Assembly: GCF_029689925.1 (NCBI RefSeq)
Contig: NZ_CP121445.1
Coordinates: forward strand, 2,535,001-2,599,000
Origin: Anaerocolumna sp. AGMB13025
GTDB lineage: Bacteria; Bacillota; Clostridia; Lachnospirales; Lachnospiraceae
DNA: 64,000 bases
Direction: 5' to 3'
Positions within the stretch are counted from its first letter, which is position 1. Every line of letters begins with the position of its first letter. The translations under genes and the position numbers were made by a program. Positions 42,444-51,148 of this stretch are shown piece after piece. The notes below the pieces were generated by a model. The model was given only the letters and a program-made list of their open reading frames with translations, searched no databases and was not told the DNA's origin.

Positions 42444-43799
42444 ATGTTAGATACAAAAAAAGTAGGAGTTAAAATTGTTACTTTACGAAAGAGTATAGGT
42501 TTGCAGCAGGAAAAACTTGCAGAAATGCTGAATATTTCCCCGCAAGCGATCAGTAAGTGGGAAAACGGTCATACCTTGCCAGATACGACCTTATTACCGA
42601 AATTAGCGCAAATATTCAGGTGCACAATTGATGATATTATAATGCCGGCTTATTCCTTTGATGAAAAAATAGAGGCGGAAAAACCAACACTTTTGGATCA
42701 GCAGGCAGAATATATTGCTAAATATGTGATACAAAAAATGGATGGGGAAAATATATCAAAAGAGAAAAAAGGACCAGGGTTAGATAACGATATCATTATT
42801 AACTCCGTGTATAATGTTTTCCCAAACATAGGATATTGTACCGTTACCAAAAGTAAACCCGTTAAAAAGGATGGAAATTCTATCATAAGTATTACCGTAT
42901 CGGCTTCTCAAAAAGAAATAAAACTGGTTGAAAAAATTTATGGTAAGAATGATAAAGAACTGTATGGATTAAACTTTATTAAAGAGTATACCAGGGCAGT
43001 TCCGCTAATATATCATATTGATTTAGATGAAAAAATTGTACTTATGGATGACCTATCAAATGATTATATTCAAGGCTATGAATTTGATGAAAATAATGAA
43101 AACGGTGAAATAATAAGGCAAAACTATAATGCTATTTTATACTCGACAGCAAAGTTTCACTCCGTTTTTTGGGAAAACACTGTTGCTTTTGAAAAAATTG
43201 GACTTGATTGGAGAGTTAAATCAAACGAGAATATCCTTTCCCATATTAGCTGCCTGGAAAAAGATTATAAAAAATATCAAAGTAATGAGGAATCAGGGAA
43301 AATCCCAAAAGTATGGATGAATTTCGAAAATAATCCTGAACCTGAAAAACTGAATTATTTTAAAGAGGCTCTTCAGTATTTAAGAAATGAATACCCAAAA
43401 CTCATCGAAACAAGATTTAATTCTGGAAAGAACATAACAATTGTTCACGGGGATCTTCACCCTGGACAAGTTCTAATGGCAAAAACCAAGGATAGAACCA
43501 TAAAATTCATTGGCCTTCAAGCATTACGAACGGGATTGTGTACCGAGGATTTAGCAATGCTCTTAGCCCTTCATATAGAATCAGATAAAAGCAGTGCTAA
43601 ACCGTTGCTCGATTATTATTATAAATGTCTTTGTGAGCAAGTTAAGGACTATTCGTATGAGGAATTGATCAATGATTACAAACTTTCTATCGTTGAGTGT
43701 ATGTTTTTCACAATAAGGTTAATAAATAGTGGAATCTACGATTTTAATATGAGAGACAAAGCCATAAAGGCCTACGAGACATTTGTATTATCGGATTAA
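42444..43799 (+). CDS. XRE-type HTH fused to an aminoglycoside-phosphotransferase-like (probably inactive) domain
   Basis: Residues 1-70 are a Cro/C1-type helix-turn-helix (L-R-K-S-I-G-L-Q-Q-E-K-L-A, S-P-Q-A-I-S-K-W-E-N-G). Residues from about 130 form an APH/choline-kinase-like fold. The catalytic loop V-H-G-D-L-H-P-G-Q-V-L keeps His and Asp, but the usual Asn is Gln. The metal-binding Asp expected in the next motif (F-I-D-x-Q) is Gly: F-I-G-L-Q-A-L-R-T-G. Loss of both metal ligands suggests a pseudokinase used as a sensor for the HTH half. AAGGAG lies 7 bases before the ATG. Confidence 0.8.
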   Translation: MLDTKKVGVKIVTLRKSIGLQQEKLAEMLNISPQAISKWENGHTLPDTTLLPKLAQIFRCTIDDIIMPAYSFDEKIEAEKPTLLDQQAEYIAKYVIQKMDGENISKEKKGPGLDNDIIINSVYNVFPNIGYCTVTKSKPVKKDGNSIISITVSASQKEIKLVEKIYGKNDKELYGLNFIKEYTRAVPLIYHIDLDEKIVLMDDLSNDYIQGYEFDENNENGEIIRQNYNAILYSTAKFHSVFWENTVAFEKIGLDWRVKSNENILSHISCLEKDYKKYQSNEESGKIPKVWMNFENNPEPEKLNYFKEALQYLRNEYPKLIETRFNSGKNITIVHGDLHPGQVLMAKTKDRTIKFIGLQALRTGLCTEDLAMLLALHIESDKSSAKPLLDYYYKCLCEQVKDYSYEELINDYKLSIVECMFFTIRLINSGIYDFNMRDKAIKAYETFVLSD

Positions 43800-43919
43800 T
43801 AGAAATAAACAGATCATAACACCTTATTATAGTATTTGAAGTCAAGAAAACTGCTTAACTAAATGATAAAATAATTGTGTTGCCGGCAGCAATTTGATTC
43901 TTTCGTGAGGTGAATGTAT

Positions 43920-44808
43920 ATGAACAGTGATATGTTGGAAATGGTATTAGCCTATATTGATGAGCACATTTATGAAAAAATAAATTTATGTGTTTTAGCT
44001 GGATTAGCAGGTTATAGTCCTTTCTATTTTAGCAAGCTATTTTCTTACGCAATGGGAATGCCAGTTACGGGTTATATTCGGATTCGTAAATTGCAGTATG
44101 CGATTGTTTCCTTACTGGAAGGGCGTAAAGTACTTGATGTTGCAGTATTATATGCATTTGACTCACATGAAGGATTTACACGCGCTTTTACACAACTCTT
44201 TGGTTCAACACCAAGTACTGTTAGGAAACATCTCACTTCTTACACAGTGCCTGGGTATGCTGTACCAGATACTATAAGGAGGTCAAATATGGAAGCAATA
44301 AATTCACTGCAACACAATATGCACCAACTGGTTTTTGAGTTTCTTGAACAATCAATTGAAGAGGCCAGGAATGGATTTTGTACTAACATAGAAATTAAGC
44401 TTTTGCCAGAGAACAGAATAAGAATTCGTGATAATGGAAGAGGACTACCTTTGTCAGAAGATTTATATGCCAGTAAAGCGGTATTGGACTGGAAGGCCGA
44501 TTACTAACGTTGAGTATAGTCAAATGGGCGACCTAATGCAAGCGGATCTACAGACGGTTAATTCACTATGCGAAGCCTTGCAGATTACAGTAGCGAGGGA
44601 GGGGAAGACTTTTAGGCAAGACTATATTCGAGGTATTCCTCAGCACGAACTATATATTACTGATTTAGATGGTTTTAGGGGTACGGAGATAATTCTAAAA
44701 CCTGACACATCAATATTTGGGGAGGATGGTTTTTCTTGTGAAATACTGAAGGAGTGGGTAGGGAATCACAAAGAATGGAATCACATACTCAAGTTATTCC
44801 CAATTTAA
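43920..44808 (+). pseudogene. AraC HTH fused to a GyrB-like GHKL ATPase domain, frameshifted (4 of 6)
   Basis: Residues 1-105 are an AraC double helix-turn-helix (G-Y-S-P-F-Y-F-S-K-L-F, D-S-H-E-G-F-T-R-A-F). From an internal ATG at 44289 (AAGGAGGT at 44276) the protein reads like the ATPase N-domain of gyrase B: H-Q-L-V-F-E-F-L-E-Q-S-I-E-E, N-I-E-I-K and D-N-G-R-G-L-P. The frame closes at 44507, but the next frame continues the fold (D-L-Q-T-V-N-S-L-C-E-A-L, R-Q-D-Y-I-R-G, G-T-E-I-I-L-K-P-D) to 44808. A one-base change near 44486-44488 would restore one protein of about 295 aa. The Mg-binding Asn of GyrB is Gln here. GAGGTG lies 7 bases before the start. Confidence 0.72.
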
Positions 44809-44867
44809 AATGAAAACGCTTATGAAAAACGCTTAAAAAATGAAAAATGCTTATTAAATGAAAACCG
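44809..44867 (+). repeat. Short degenerate tandem repeat
   Basis: Units of about 13-19 bases, each ATGAAAA followed by (A)CGCTTA or ATGCTTA, occur three times with a fourth partial unit (ATGAAAACC). They lie directly after the frameshifted AraC gene. Purpose unknown. Confidence 0.45.
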
Positions 44868-44922
44868 ATTCGATTCAGATTTATTCACCCATTATGCATT
44901 AATAACATAGCGTGAAGTTTAT

Positions 44923-44985
44923 GAAAACAGACATGATAACCGATTACTCGAAAGTTTATGAGTAACCATTATCATGTCTGTTTTC
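44923..44985. terminator. Long perfect hairpin, likely bidirectional terminator or element end
   Basis: GAAAACAGACATGATAA and TTATCATGTCTGTTTTC are perfect 17-base arms, with inner ATTACTC and GAGTAA also pairing. The arms end in AAAA and TTTT, so transcription may stop in either direction. The 260 bases that follow to 45246 show no convincing gene. Confidence 0.55.
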
Positions 44986-45246
44986 AAGAAAGAGAATTCA
45001 AATTCCGTTTCGTACTTAACAAATTTGAGAGAAGCCTTTATGTTAACTCCGCGGTTTGATAACTGAAAAAATGTAATTAGAATCACAATAACCGTTTGCT
45101 TAATATTTTTAGACAAACTACAATGAACAAACTGCTATGAACTAAACATATGAACTAACTGATATTGGAATATGTTGGCATATCCGAAAGAGAATGATAT
45201 AATGGAGCAAGTAGTTGAGACAAGTATTTCGTGTGGAGGTATATGG

Positions 45247-45795
45247 ATGAATGTTTTATTGATAAACTGCAGCCCTGTCAAAAATGGTGCTACAGCCGAA
45301 ATAATAAATGTAGTAAACTCAATATTGGGAACTAAATATAATCTTAGAAGTATTTGTATTGATGATTATGCAATAAAATTCTGCAAAGGGTGCAGGATAT
45401 GCCATAAAACAGCAAAATGTATACAAAACGATAATGTTCTGGATGTTATCGAGGAATATATCTGGGCTGACAATATTATTACGGTGGCGCCTTCTTATTG
45501 GGCTGATATACCAGGACAGTTTAAAGCATTTATAGACAGATGTACACCTTGGTGCAATACCCATGAACCCCATGCAACAATCGGACAAGGGAAAAAGGGA
45601 TATAGTATTGCATTGCGAACAGGACCAAGTATGAGGGAATGTAATAGAATTATCGAGAGTATAGAACACTTTTATGGGCACATGGAAATTATGCCTATTG
45701 ATAGGTTGGGACTCTGCTCTGTCGAGTATAAAGCTGATGTTGAAAGCAAGAGAAACGAAATAGAAGAGTTTTGCAATAAAATTATGATTGGTTAG
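45247..45795 (+). CDS. NAD(P)H-dependent oxidoreductase, flavodoxin-like
   Basis: The N-terminus L-L-I-N-C-S-P-V-K-N-G-A-T is the FMN phosphate-binding loop of NADPH-dependent FMN reductases. C-x-G-C-R-I-C-H near residue 45 and A-P-S-Y-W-A-D-I-P-G-Q-F-K-A-F-I-D-R at residues 80-97 are typical of the iron-sulfur flavoprotein-like group. GGAGGT lies 5 bases before ATG 45247; the 25-residue extension upstream is rejected. It probably reduces quinones, nitro compounds or metals in the cytoplasm. Part of it is duplicated at 40928. Confidence 0.88.
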   Translation: MNVLLINCSPVKNGATAEIINVVNSILGTKYNLRSICIDDYAIKFCKGCRICHKTAKCIQNDNVLDVIEEYIWADNIITVAPSYWADIPGQFKAFIDRCTPWCNTHEPHATIGQGKKGYSIALRTGPSMRECNRIIESIEHFYGHMEIMPIDRLGLCSVEYKADVESKRNEIEEFCNKIMIG

Positions 45796-45889
45796 AATTT
45801 GACTTAGGTAATGTGCAGCATCAAGCATAAAAAGTCATGAATTACTTAATTTATTCCTTTATAATCAAAACAGATAGGAGGTGTGATGT

Positions 45890-46675
45890 ATGGAAACAGT
45901 GATAAACATTCAGAAAGCGATTGACTATATTGAGGAAAACATAGTAGCAGAATTGAACTTTGAGGATATCGCAAGCCAGGCTTATATGTCAAGTCATCAT
46001 TTTCAAAGACTTTTCTCAATGATTTGCGGTATATCGTTGGGAGATTATATCCGAAACAGACGATTAACACTTGCGGCAGCAGAAATTAAAAGTTCGGATA
46101 CCAAAATAATTGATATTGCTTATAAATACGGTTATGAAACACCAGAAAGTTTTTCGCGTGCGTTTTCCCGTTTTCATACTATTTCGCCAATGATGGCGCG
46201 CAAGCAGGGTGAAATAAAAATATTTTCCAGAATTACTATTAACTCTATTATAGAAGGGATGAATTTAATGCAGGAGAAAATTAAGGAACGAGGTTATACG
46301 GTAGGCAATGTCGGCTCAGTTTATCTAACTGCTGACATGGACAAAACGGTCAAATGGTTTGAAGAAATATTAGGGTGGTATGCAGGAGTTGAAGTGAGAG
46401 ACAATAACGGTACACCAACATATGGTTGTGCTATGCCATTTAGTGGCGAATTGGTGCATCTTGGTGTTACGTCTTTTAATGGTATTTTTTTATTACCAGG
46501 TGAAACACCACAATGTTTAATTTCTATGATGAAGGTCAATAACCTCGACAATTTGTATTATCATGTGAAAAAATGCGGTTGGGACCATATAACAGAAGTC
46601 ACCTTCGAATCATGGGGAGCAAGGGTATGTAATATAACAACGATTGATGGGTGTATTTTAAGGTTTTTTGAGTAA
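45890..46675 (+). CDS. AraC-type regulator with VOC (glyoxalase-like) domain (5 of 6)
   Basis: Residues 1-105 are an AraC double helix-turn-helix (M-S-S-H-H-F-Q-R-L-F, I-A-Y-K-Y-G-Y-E-T-P-E-S-F-S-R-A-F). The second half is a VOC fold as in glyoxalase and bleomycin-resistance proteins (Y-L-T-A-D-M-D-K-T-V-K-W-F-E-E-I-L-G-W), ending R-V-C-N-I-T-T-I-D-G-C. GAAGGGA and ATGs at 46259 and 46268 give in-frame internal starts at the boundary. GGAGG lies 8 bases before the ATG. It probably senses or binds a hydrophobic or metal-chelating compound. The GNAT at 46712 is the next gene and may be its target. Confidence 0.87.
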   Translation: METVINIQKAIDYIEENIVAELNFEDIASQAYMSSHHFQRLFSMICGISLGDYIRNRRLTLAAAEIKSSDTKIIDIAYKYGYETPESFSRAFSRFHTISPMMARKQGEIKIFSRITINSIIEGMNLMQEKIKERGYTVGNVGSVYLTADMDKTVKWFEEILGWYAGVEVRDNNGTPTYGCAMPFSGELVHLGVTSFNGIFLLPGETPQCLISMMKVNNLDNLYYHVKKCGWDHITEVTFESWGARVCNITTIDGCILRFFE

Positions 46676-46711
46676 ATATTTAAAGAATTAGGAAATGTAG
46701 GTAAAATAAAA

Positions 46712-47182
46712 ATGGTTCAGTTAGAATTTTTAAATGAAGAAAACGAAAAATTATTGTATAAGATACAAAGGGATGATGTACCACTACATTTTGCAGAAGA
46801 TATTTCTTATACAATTGCGCTCTCAAAATATGGAAAAGATAATAATCTTAAAGGTTATTGCTACGCAATAAAATACAAGGAAGATTATGTTGGGATTATT
46901 TTAATTGGGAAAGCAATAGAAGGCGAAGCTGATCCGGTTGAATTAAAGGGACACCTCTTTTTTCGTATCATAGGTTTTGTTATCGATAAGCGATATCGTA
47001 ATTTGGGAATAGGCTCAGAAGTCTTAAATGAGGCTTTGTCAGGTATTTACCGCGAATATGGAAAGGTTCCGGTAGTACTGGAATGTCATAAAGATAATAA
47101 AAAGGCTTTGGAATTTTATTCGAAAGCTGGATTTAAGAATACAGATATTCTTCATAATCAAGATTATTACTTTATAAAATAA
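46712..47182 (+). CDS. GNAT family N-acetyltransferase
   Basis: The 156-residue protein carries F-V-I-D-K-R-Y-R-N-L-G-I-G-S-E-V (acetyl-CoA-binding motif A) near residue 89 and N-K-K-A-L-E-F-Y-S-K-A-G-F near residue 129. Substrate unknown. Only a weak ribosome binding site (GTAGGT) precedes the ATG, and the gene follows the AraC-VOC gene by 36 bases, suggesting coupling. Confidence 0.87.
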   Translation: MVQLEFLNEENEKLLYKIQRDDVPLHFAEDISYTIALSKYGKDNNLKGYCYAIKYKEDYVGIILIGKAIEGEADPVELKGHLFFRIIGFVIDKRYRNLGIGSEVLNEALSGIYREYGKVPVVLECHKDNKKALEFYSKAGFKNTDILHNQDYYFIK

Positions 47183-47349
47183 GGCAATTTTCTTACCTAC
47201 ATTATGGGATGAATGGAATTCCTGTCAGATTTATATTATGGCTATAAAATAAAATAGGATTAGCTGTTACCGCAACCGACAAATTCTTGCAAATATTATC
47301 GGGTATATACGAAATAAATATATTATACTTTACTTGAAAGGGGAAGCAT

Positions 47350-48192
47350 ATGGATACACTTGAGAATATGAAAAAAGCGATAGATTACATAGAGGATAAT
47401 CTTGATGCTGAAATTGAATACGGAAAGGTTGCACAGATAGCATTATGTTCCCAATATCACTTCCAACGTATGTTTGCATTTCTAATTGGTGTACCGCTGT
47501 CCGAGTATATACGCCGTCGCCGTTTAACACTTGCTGCTTTTGAGTTACAGAATAGTAATGAGAAAATAATCGACCTTGCTTTGAAGTATGGTTATAATTC
47601 ACCTGATTCCTTTTCTCGTGCCTTTGTTGCCATGCATGAAGTTACGCCCTCAAAAGCAAGAGAAAAAGGCATCTCACTAAAAGCGTATCCCCGTGTAACA
47701 TTCTCCTTATCAATAAAAGGAGTGGTTGAGATGAATTACAGAATTGAGCAAAAAGATACATTTGCTGTTGTAGGTGTAAAACAGAGGTTTTCGCATATTA
47801 ATGGCTTGGGGGAAAGCATTGGTAAGATGTGGAGCGAAATGCCAGGGGAAACAATGGCGCAAATTGCTGGACTTGGTAATGGTTTGGTAGGTGTGTACAG
47901 TGGGATGTATGAAGACAATACGACGGATTACTATATTGCCGCCATAACAGAAGCTGATACCCCCGAAAATCTGTGCAAACTGGACATACCCTCTCTTACC
48001 TGGGCGATCTTTGAAATAGTCGGTCCCATGCCTACGGCAATGGCCGAAATATGGGGACGAATTTTTTCTGAATGGTTTCCTACCTCTGGTTATGAGCATG
48101 CAGAAGCACCGGAAGTAGAATGGTACTCAGCCGGTGACCTTAGCGCCCTTGATTACAAAAGCGAAATATGGATACCGGTAATTAAAAAGTAA
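47350..48192 (+). CDS. AraC-type regulator with GyrI-like effector domain (6 of 6)
   Basis: The AraC double helix-turn-helix (I-A-L-C-S-Q-Y-H-F-Q-R-M-F, A-L-K-Y-G-Y-N-S-P-D-S-F-S-R-A-F) occupies residues 1-105. A GyrI-like small-molecule-binding domain follows (M-N-Y-R-I-E-Q-K-D-T-F-A-V-V-G-V to I-W-I-P-V-I). It is closely related to the regulator at 30426, sharing Y-I-R-R-R-R-L-T and S-I-K-G before the boundary. AAAGGAG (47716) and ATG (47731) form an internal start after 127 codons. AAAGGGG lies 7 bases before the ATG. Confidence 0.88.
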   Translation: MDTLENMKKAIDYIEDNLDAEIEYGKVAQIALCSQYHFQRMFAFLIGVPLSEYIRRRRLTLAAFELQNSNEKIIDLALKYGYNSPDSFSRAFVAMHEVTPSKAREKGISLKAYPRVTFSLSIKGVVEMNYRIEQKDTFAVVGVKQRFSHINGLGESIGKMWSEMPGETMAQIAGLGNGLVGVYSGMYEDNTTDYYIAAITEADTPENLCKLDIPSLTWAIFEIVGPMPTAMAEIWGRIFSEWFPTSGYEHAEAPEVEWYSAGDLSALDYKSEIWIPVIKK

Positions 48193-48267
48193 TGAAAATA
48201 CCGCCTAGCGGTATCTTAAATCGTTAGAAGTCTTTGTAGAGTTCTTTCAGAATGAAGGGTGATGTTG

Positions 48268-49077
48268 ATGATAATTAAGATCTGTAATCATGATTGTACA
48301 GAACTATGGGATGGTATTTTATATAAAAAACTATCCAATTACCCAGTAATTTCGAATTGGGAAATGAAAAATGTGATTGATTTTATCTATTACGAAGAAT
48401 CCCATGGTAGAACTGTAGAAATAATCTCTGATAATGCCAGTATTCCCGCAGCTATCAAGAATGCATTAAATCATAGGGAAGAATACACTAATCTGCAAAA
48501 ACCTGAAAAAATTACGGAATGTACAGCATGCAGAGATAGAAAAGGGTGCATGACAAAGTTTGTATGTCATACTGCACCACTTGAAAATGCGATTAAAATA
48601 TTGGAGTGTGGTAGTTTATTATCTGCGGTAAATGCCAGAAAACTTCCTGCAAAGCTGCTTGCAAAGGAAGAAAGAAACGCTGCCCATGACCCAGAAGATT
48701 TTTTTCATTATGTGATGTTTACTTGGGGGAACTGCCAGGCTGGAGACAGATTAGTTATGGAAAGAAAACTGAAACGTTTTCCGACGGAAGAGGATTTGAG
48801 TCTTAATTTAACTCCAGGAGTACGGTTTTATTTTGAATACGATACGCTAGACAACCATCCGCAGGCGGTACATGACGGTTTTTTACCAATTAAAGTTAAA
48901 GATGAAGTAGTGTTATGCGATTATGTATATGCAATTATTATCCCAGGTGCATATAGAGAATTATTAGAAACTATGATTCCGGATAAGCTATTAGGTAAAG
49001 TTTTTTATGTAGATAACGACTGCAAAGACGTATGGGACTGGTCAGAAAAGGTATATTCATTGGTAGAAAATTTATAA
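48268..49077 (+). CDS. Uncharacterised cysteine-containing protein, 269 aa
   Basis: I do not recognise a named family with certainty. A C-T-A-C-R-D-R-K-G-C-M-T-K-F-V-C-H segment near residue 90 could bind a metal, and H-T-A-P-L-E-N-A-I-K-I-L-E-C-G-S-L-L after it resembles the start of ADP-ribosyltransferase-like folds (DarT type), which is only a suggestion. The end (D-V-W-D-W-S-E-K-V-Y) is acidic and aromatic. AAGGGTGAT precedes ATG 48268; earlier in-frame starts overlap it. A short hairpin (ATACCGC/GCGGTAT, 48200-48216) precedes the gene. Confidence 0.7.
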   Translation: MIIKICNHDCTELWDGILYKKLSNYPVISNWEMKNVIDFIYYEESHGRTVEIISDNASIPAAIKNALNHREEYTNLQKPEKITECTACRDRKGCMTKFVCHTAPLENAIKILECGSLLSAVNARKLPAKLLAKEERNAAHDPEDFFHYVMFTWGNCQAGDRLVMERKLKRFPTEEDLSLNLTPGVRFYFEYDTLDNHPQAVHDGFLPIKVKDEVVLCDYVYAIIIPGAYRELLETMIPDKLLGKVFYVDNDCKDVWDWSEKVYSLVENL

Positions 49078-49142
49078 TGGCATATTTTTAACTAGTTTGT
49101 TTCACGTTTTGTTGAATATTATGATATACAATGGTGATAAAA

Positions 49143-49610
49143 ATGAAGAAAAAAATACAGGATATTATTTTTATAATTTTTTTTGTTATACTTCTGCTAA
49201 TAGTAGCACCAATATACGTTATACCGATTGGCAATAACATAATTCTTAATAATTATACAAAAGAGCTGAAAAACACCAAACTAAATGCCGATTTTGAAAT
49301 AGTAGCAAAAGACGATGTTTGCGGGAAATTAGTGGGTAATGGAAACGGAATGCAGTATTTTTCGGCATTGTTAATTCATTCAGAAAAAGAGTTGGTATTG
49401 GAAACTGTTAACTCAGAAGATATCTTTCTTATAAAAGTAGATGATAATGCTTTTGAGGATTTTTTTAATGATTTTGATTTTGCAGAATACTGTGATAACA
49501 TAGAGAAGAAGCTAGAAGAAATCACTGATGCCAAGAATTACTATGTATTTTACTCATACTATGAAGCTCCGTTAGATTCCATATGGAATGATGATTTGAG
49601 AGCACATTAG
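49143..49610 (+). CDS. Small membrane-anchored hypothetical protein
   Basis: An N-terminal hydrophobic segment (residues 6-28, I-I-F-I-I-F-F-V-I-L-L-L) is followed by a 125-residue extracellular acidic domain with G-N-G-M-Q-Y-F-S-A-L-L near residue 60. GGTGAT lies 4 bases before ATG 49143. I do not recognise the family. Confidence 0.6.
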   Translation: MKKKIQDIIFIIFFVILLLIVAPIYVIPIGNNIILNNYTKELKNTKLNADFEIVAKDDVCGKLVGNGNGMQYFSALLIHSEKELVLETVNSEDIFLIKVDDNAFEDFFNDFDFAEYCDNIEKKLEEITDAKNYYVFYSYYEAPLDSIWNDDLRAH

Positions 49611-49685
49611 ATTAATTATACGTAGCAGGTATAGTAAAGGAGTGGAAGCATGCTTTATCCAAAGATTATTAATATGAGTGTTTAT

Positions 49686-49726
49686 CTCTGTACAAGGTCT
49701 GATGATGGGACGAAGCCTGTACAGAG
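49686..49726 (+). promoter_or_regulatory. Hairpin upstream of MFS gene
   Basis: CTCTGTACA-GG pairs with CC-TGTACAGAG around an 18-base loop. It has no T-run, so it is not a plain terminator; it lies 90 bases before the exporter gene and could control its mRNA. Confidence 0.4.
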
Positions 49727-49815
49727 TATATGTAATAAATAATAAATAATAAATTCGTCCGGCCATTGGATTTTGTACTTATAAGAAAAGTTTAAACTTA
49801 TAAGGAGAAAATACA

Positions 49816-51105
49816 ATGAAAAAAATAACAAGGAATTATTTCGTATTTTGGTTTGGTCAAGCGGTATCACAGCTTGGCAGTTCTATGACTAGTTTTGCAC
49901 TTACCATCTGGATATATAAGCAAACAGGTTTGGCTATGTCGTTATCACTGCTGTCTTTTTGCACCTATTTACCTTATGTTATGGTAAGTATTTTTGCCGG
50001 AGGATTCGTTGACAGACATTCCAAAAAAGCGATTTTAATTATAGCGGATACGATAGCTGCGATAGGTACAGCCAGTATATTCTTAGGTTTTCAGTTTAAT
50101 ATGTTATCAACCTGGCAGATTTATTGTGTCAATATTATTACAGGTTTTATGAATGCATTTCAATCACCAGCTGCCTCCATTGTGACGGGACTGCTTGTAC
50201 CGGATGGACAATATGAAAAAGCCAGCGGATTAAATTCTTTTTCCAGCAACCTGATAACGGTGGCAGCTCCTGTATTTGCAGGAATGCTTATGGCTTTTGG
50301 TGGTCTGAAAGTAGTAGTGCTAATCGACTTGCTGACCTTTCTTTTTGGAGTGGGAGCGGTGTTATCTGTGTCCATCAAAGAACCTTCCCGCCAGAAGAAA
50401 AAGGTTAGCAAAAAAACCTTCGAGGGCTTAACGGAGGGAGTAAGTTTTTTAAGAGAGAATAAAGGTTTACTATATATTATATTAAATATGGCATTCATAA
50501 ATTTCTTTTCAAGACTGACTTATGAGAATATTTTATCACCAATGATTTTATCCAGAAGCGGAGGTAATAGTACAGTGTTTGGCATTGTAAGCGGTGTACT
50601 TGGAATAGGTGGTATTATTGGAGGAATTTTGGTCACTGTCGGTAAGAAGAAAGGAAATCCTTTAAAGATGATTTTCTTCTCTGCGGCAATTTCTTTTTTG
50701 CTTGGGGACTTACTAATGGGTGTTGGCAGGAATCTTATGGTTTGGTGTATTGCCGGATTGGCTGCAAGTATACCCATTCCATTTATTATGGCAGGGCAAA
50801 ATCTTATCTTATATAGGCTGGTTCCAATACATATGCAGGGGCGGGTATTTTCCCTCAGAAATGCAGTACAATATTCTACTATCCCTGTTGGTATTTTGCT
50901 TGGCGGTTATCTGGCTGATTATGTATTTGAGCCGTTTATGGCATCTACCTGCGAATTGTCTCTTATACTCAAAAAAATAGTTGGAACTGGTGCAGGCAGC
51001 GGAATGGCAGTTATGTTTTTATGTACGGGAATCTTGGGTAGTATACTTAGTTGTGTTGCCTATAGGAACAAGTACGTGCAAAGTATAAAATCACATATCA
51101 GTTAG
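49816..51105 (+). CDS. MFS transporter (macrolide-efflux MefA-like)
   Basis: This 429-residue protein has about twelve membrane segments. N-Y-F-V-F-W-F-G-Q-A-V-S-Q-L-G-S at the start and G-G-F-V-D-R-H-S-K-K near residue 57 (the loop 2-3 motif) are typical of the MefA/EnterobactinEfflux branch, which exports drugs or siderophores by proton antiport. AAGGAG lies 9 bases before the ATG. A terminator follows. The substrate is not known. Confidence 0.88.
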   Translation: MKKITRNYFVFWFGQAVSQLGSSMTSFALTIWIYKQTGLAMSLSLLSFCTYLPYVMVSIFAGGFVDRHSKKAILIIADTIAAIGTASIFLGFQFNMLSTWQIYCVNIITGFMNAFQSPAASIVTGLLVPDGQYEKASGLNSFSSNLITVAAPVFAGMLMAFGGLKVVVLIDLLTFLFGVGAVLSVSIKEPSRQKKKVSKKTFEGLTEGVSFLRENKGLLYIILNMAFINFFSRLTYENILSPMILSRSGGNSTVFGIVSGVLGIGGIIGGILVTVGKKKGNPLKMIFFSAAISFLLGDLLMGVGRNLMVWCIAGLAASIPIPFIMAGQNLILYRLVPIHMQGRVFSLRNAVQYSTIPVGILLGGYLADYVFEPFMASTCELSLILKKIVGTGAGSGMAVMFLCTGILGSILSCVAYRNKYVQSIKSHIS

Positions 51106-51148
51106 AATAGTTTTTAAATAAGGTTTATAACTAAATACGAAATTAAAG

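Noticed and set aside
44919-45116. Minus-strand ORF across the long hairpin
   Set aside because: It reads through a terminator-like inverted repeat and has no ribosome binding site.
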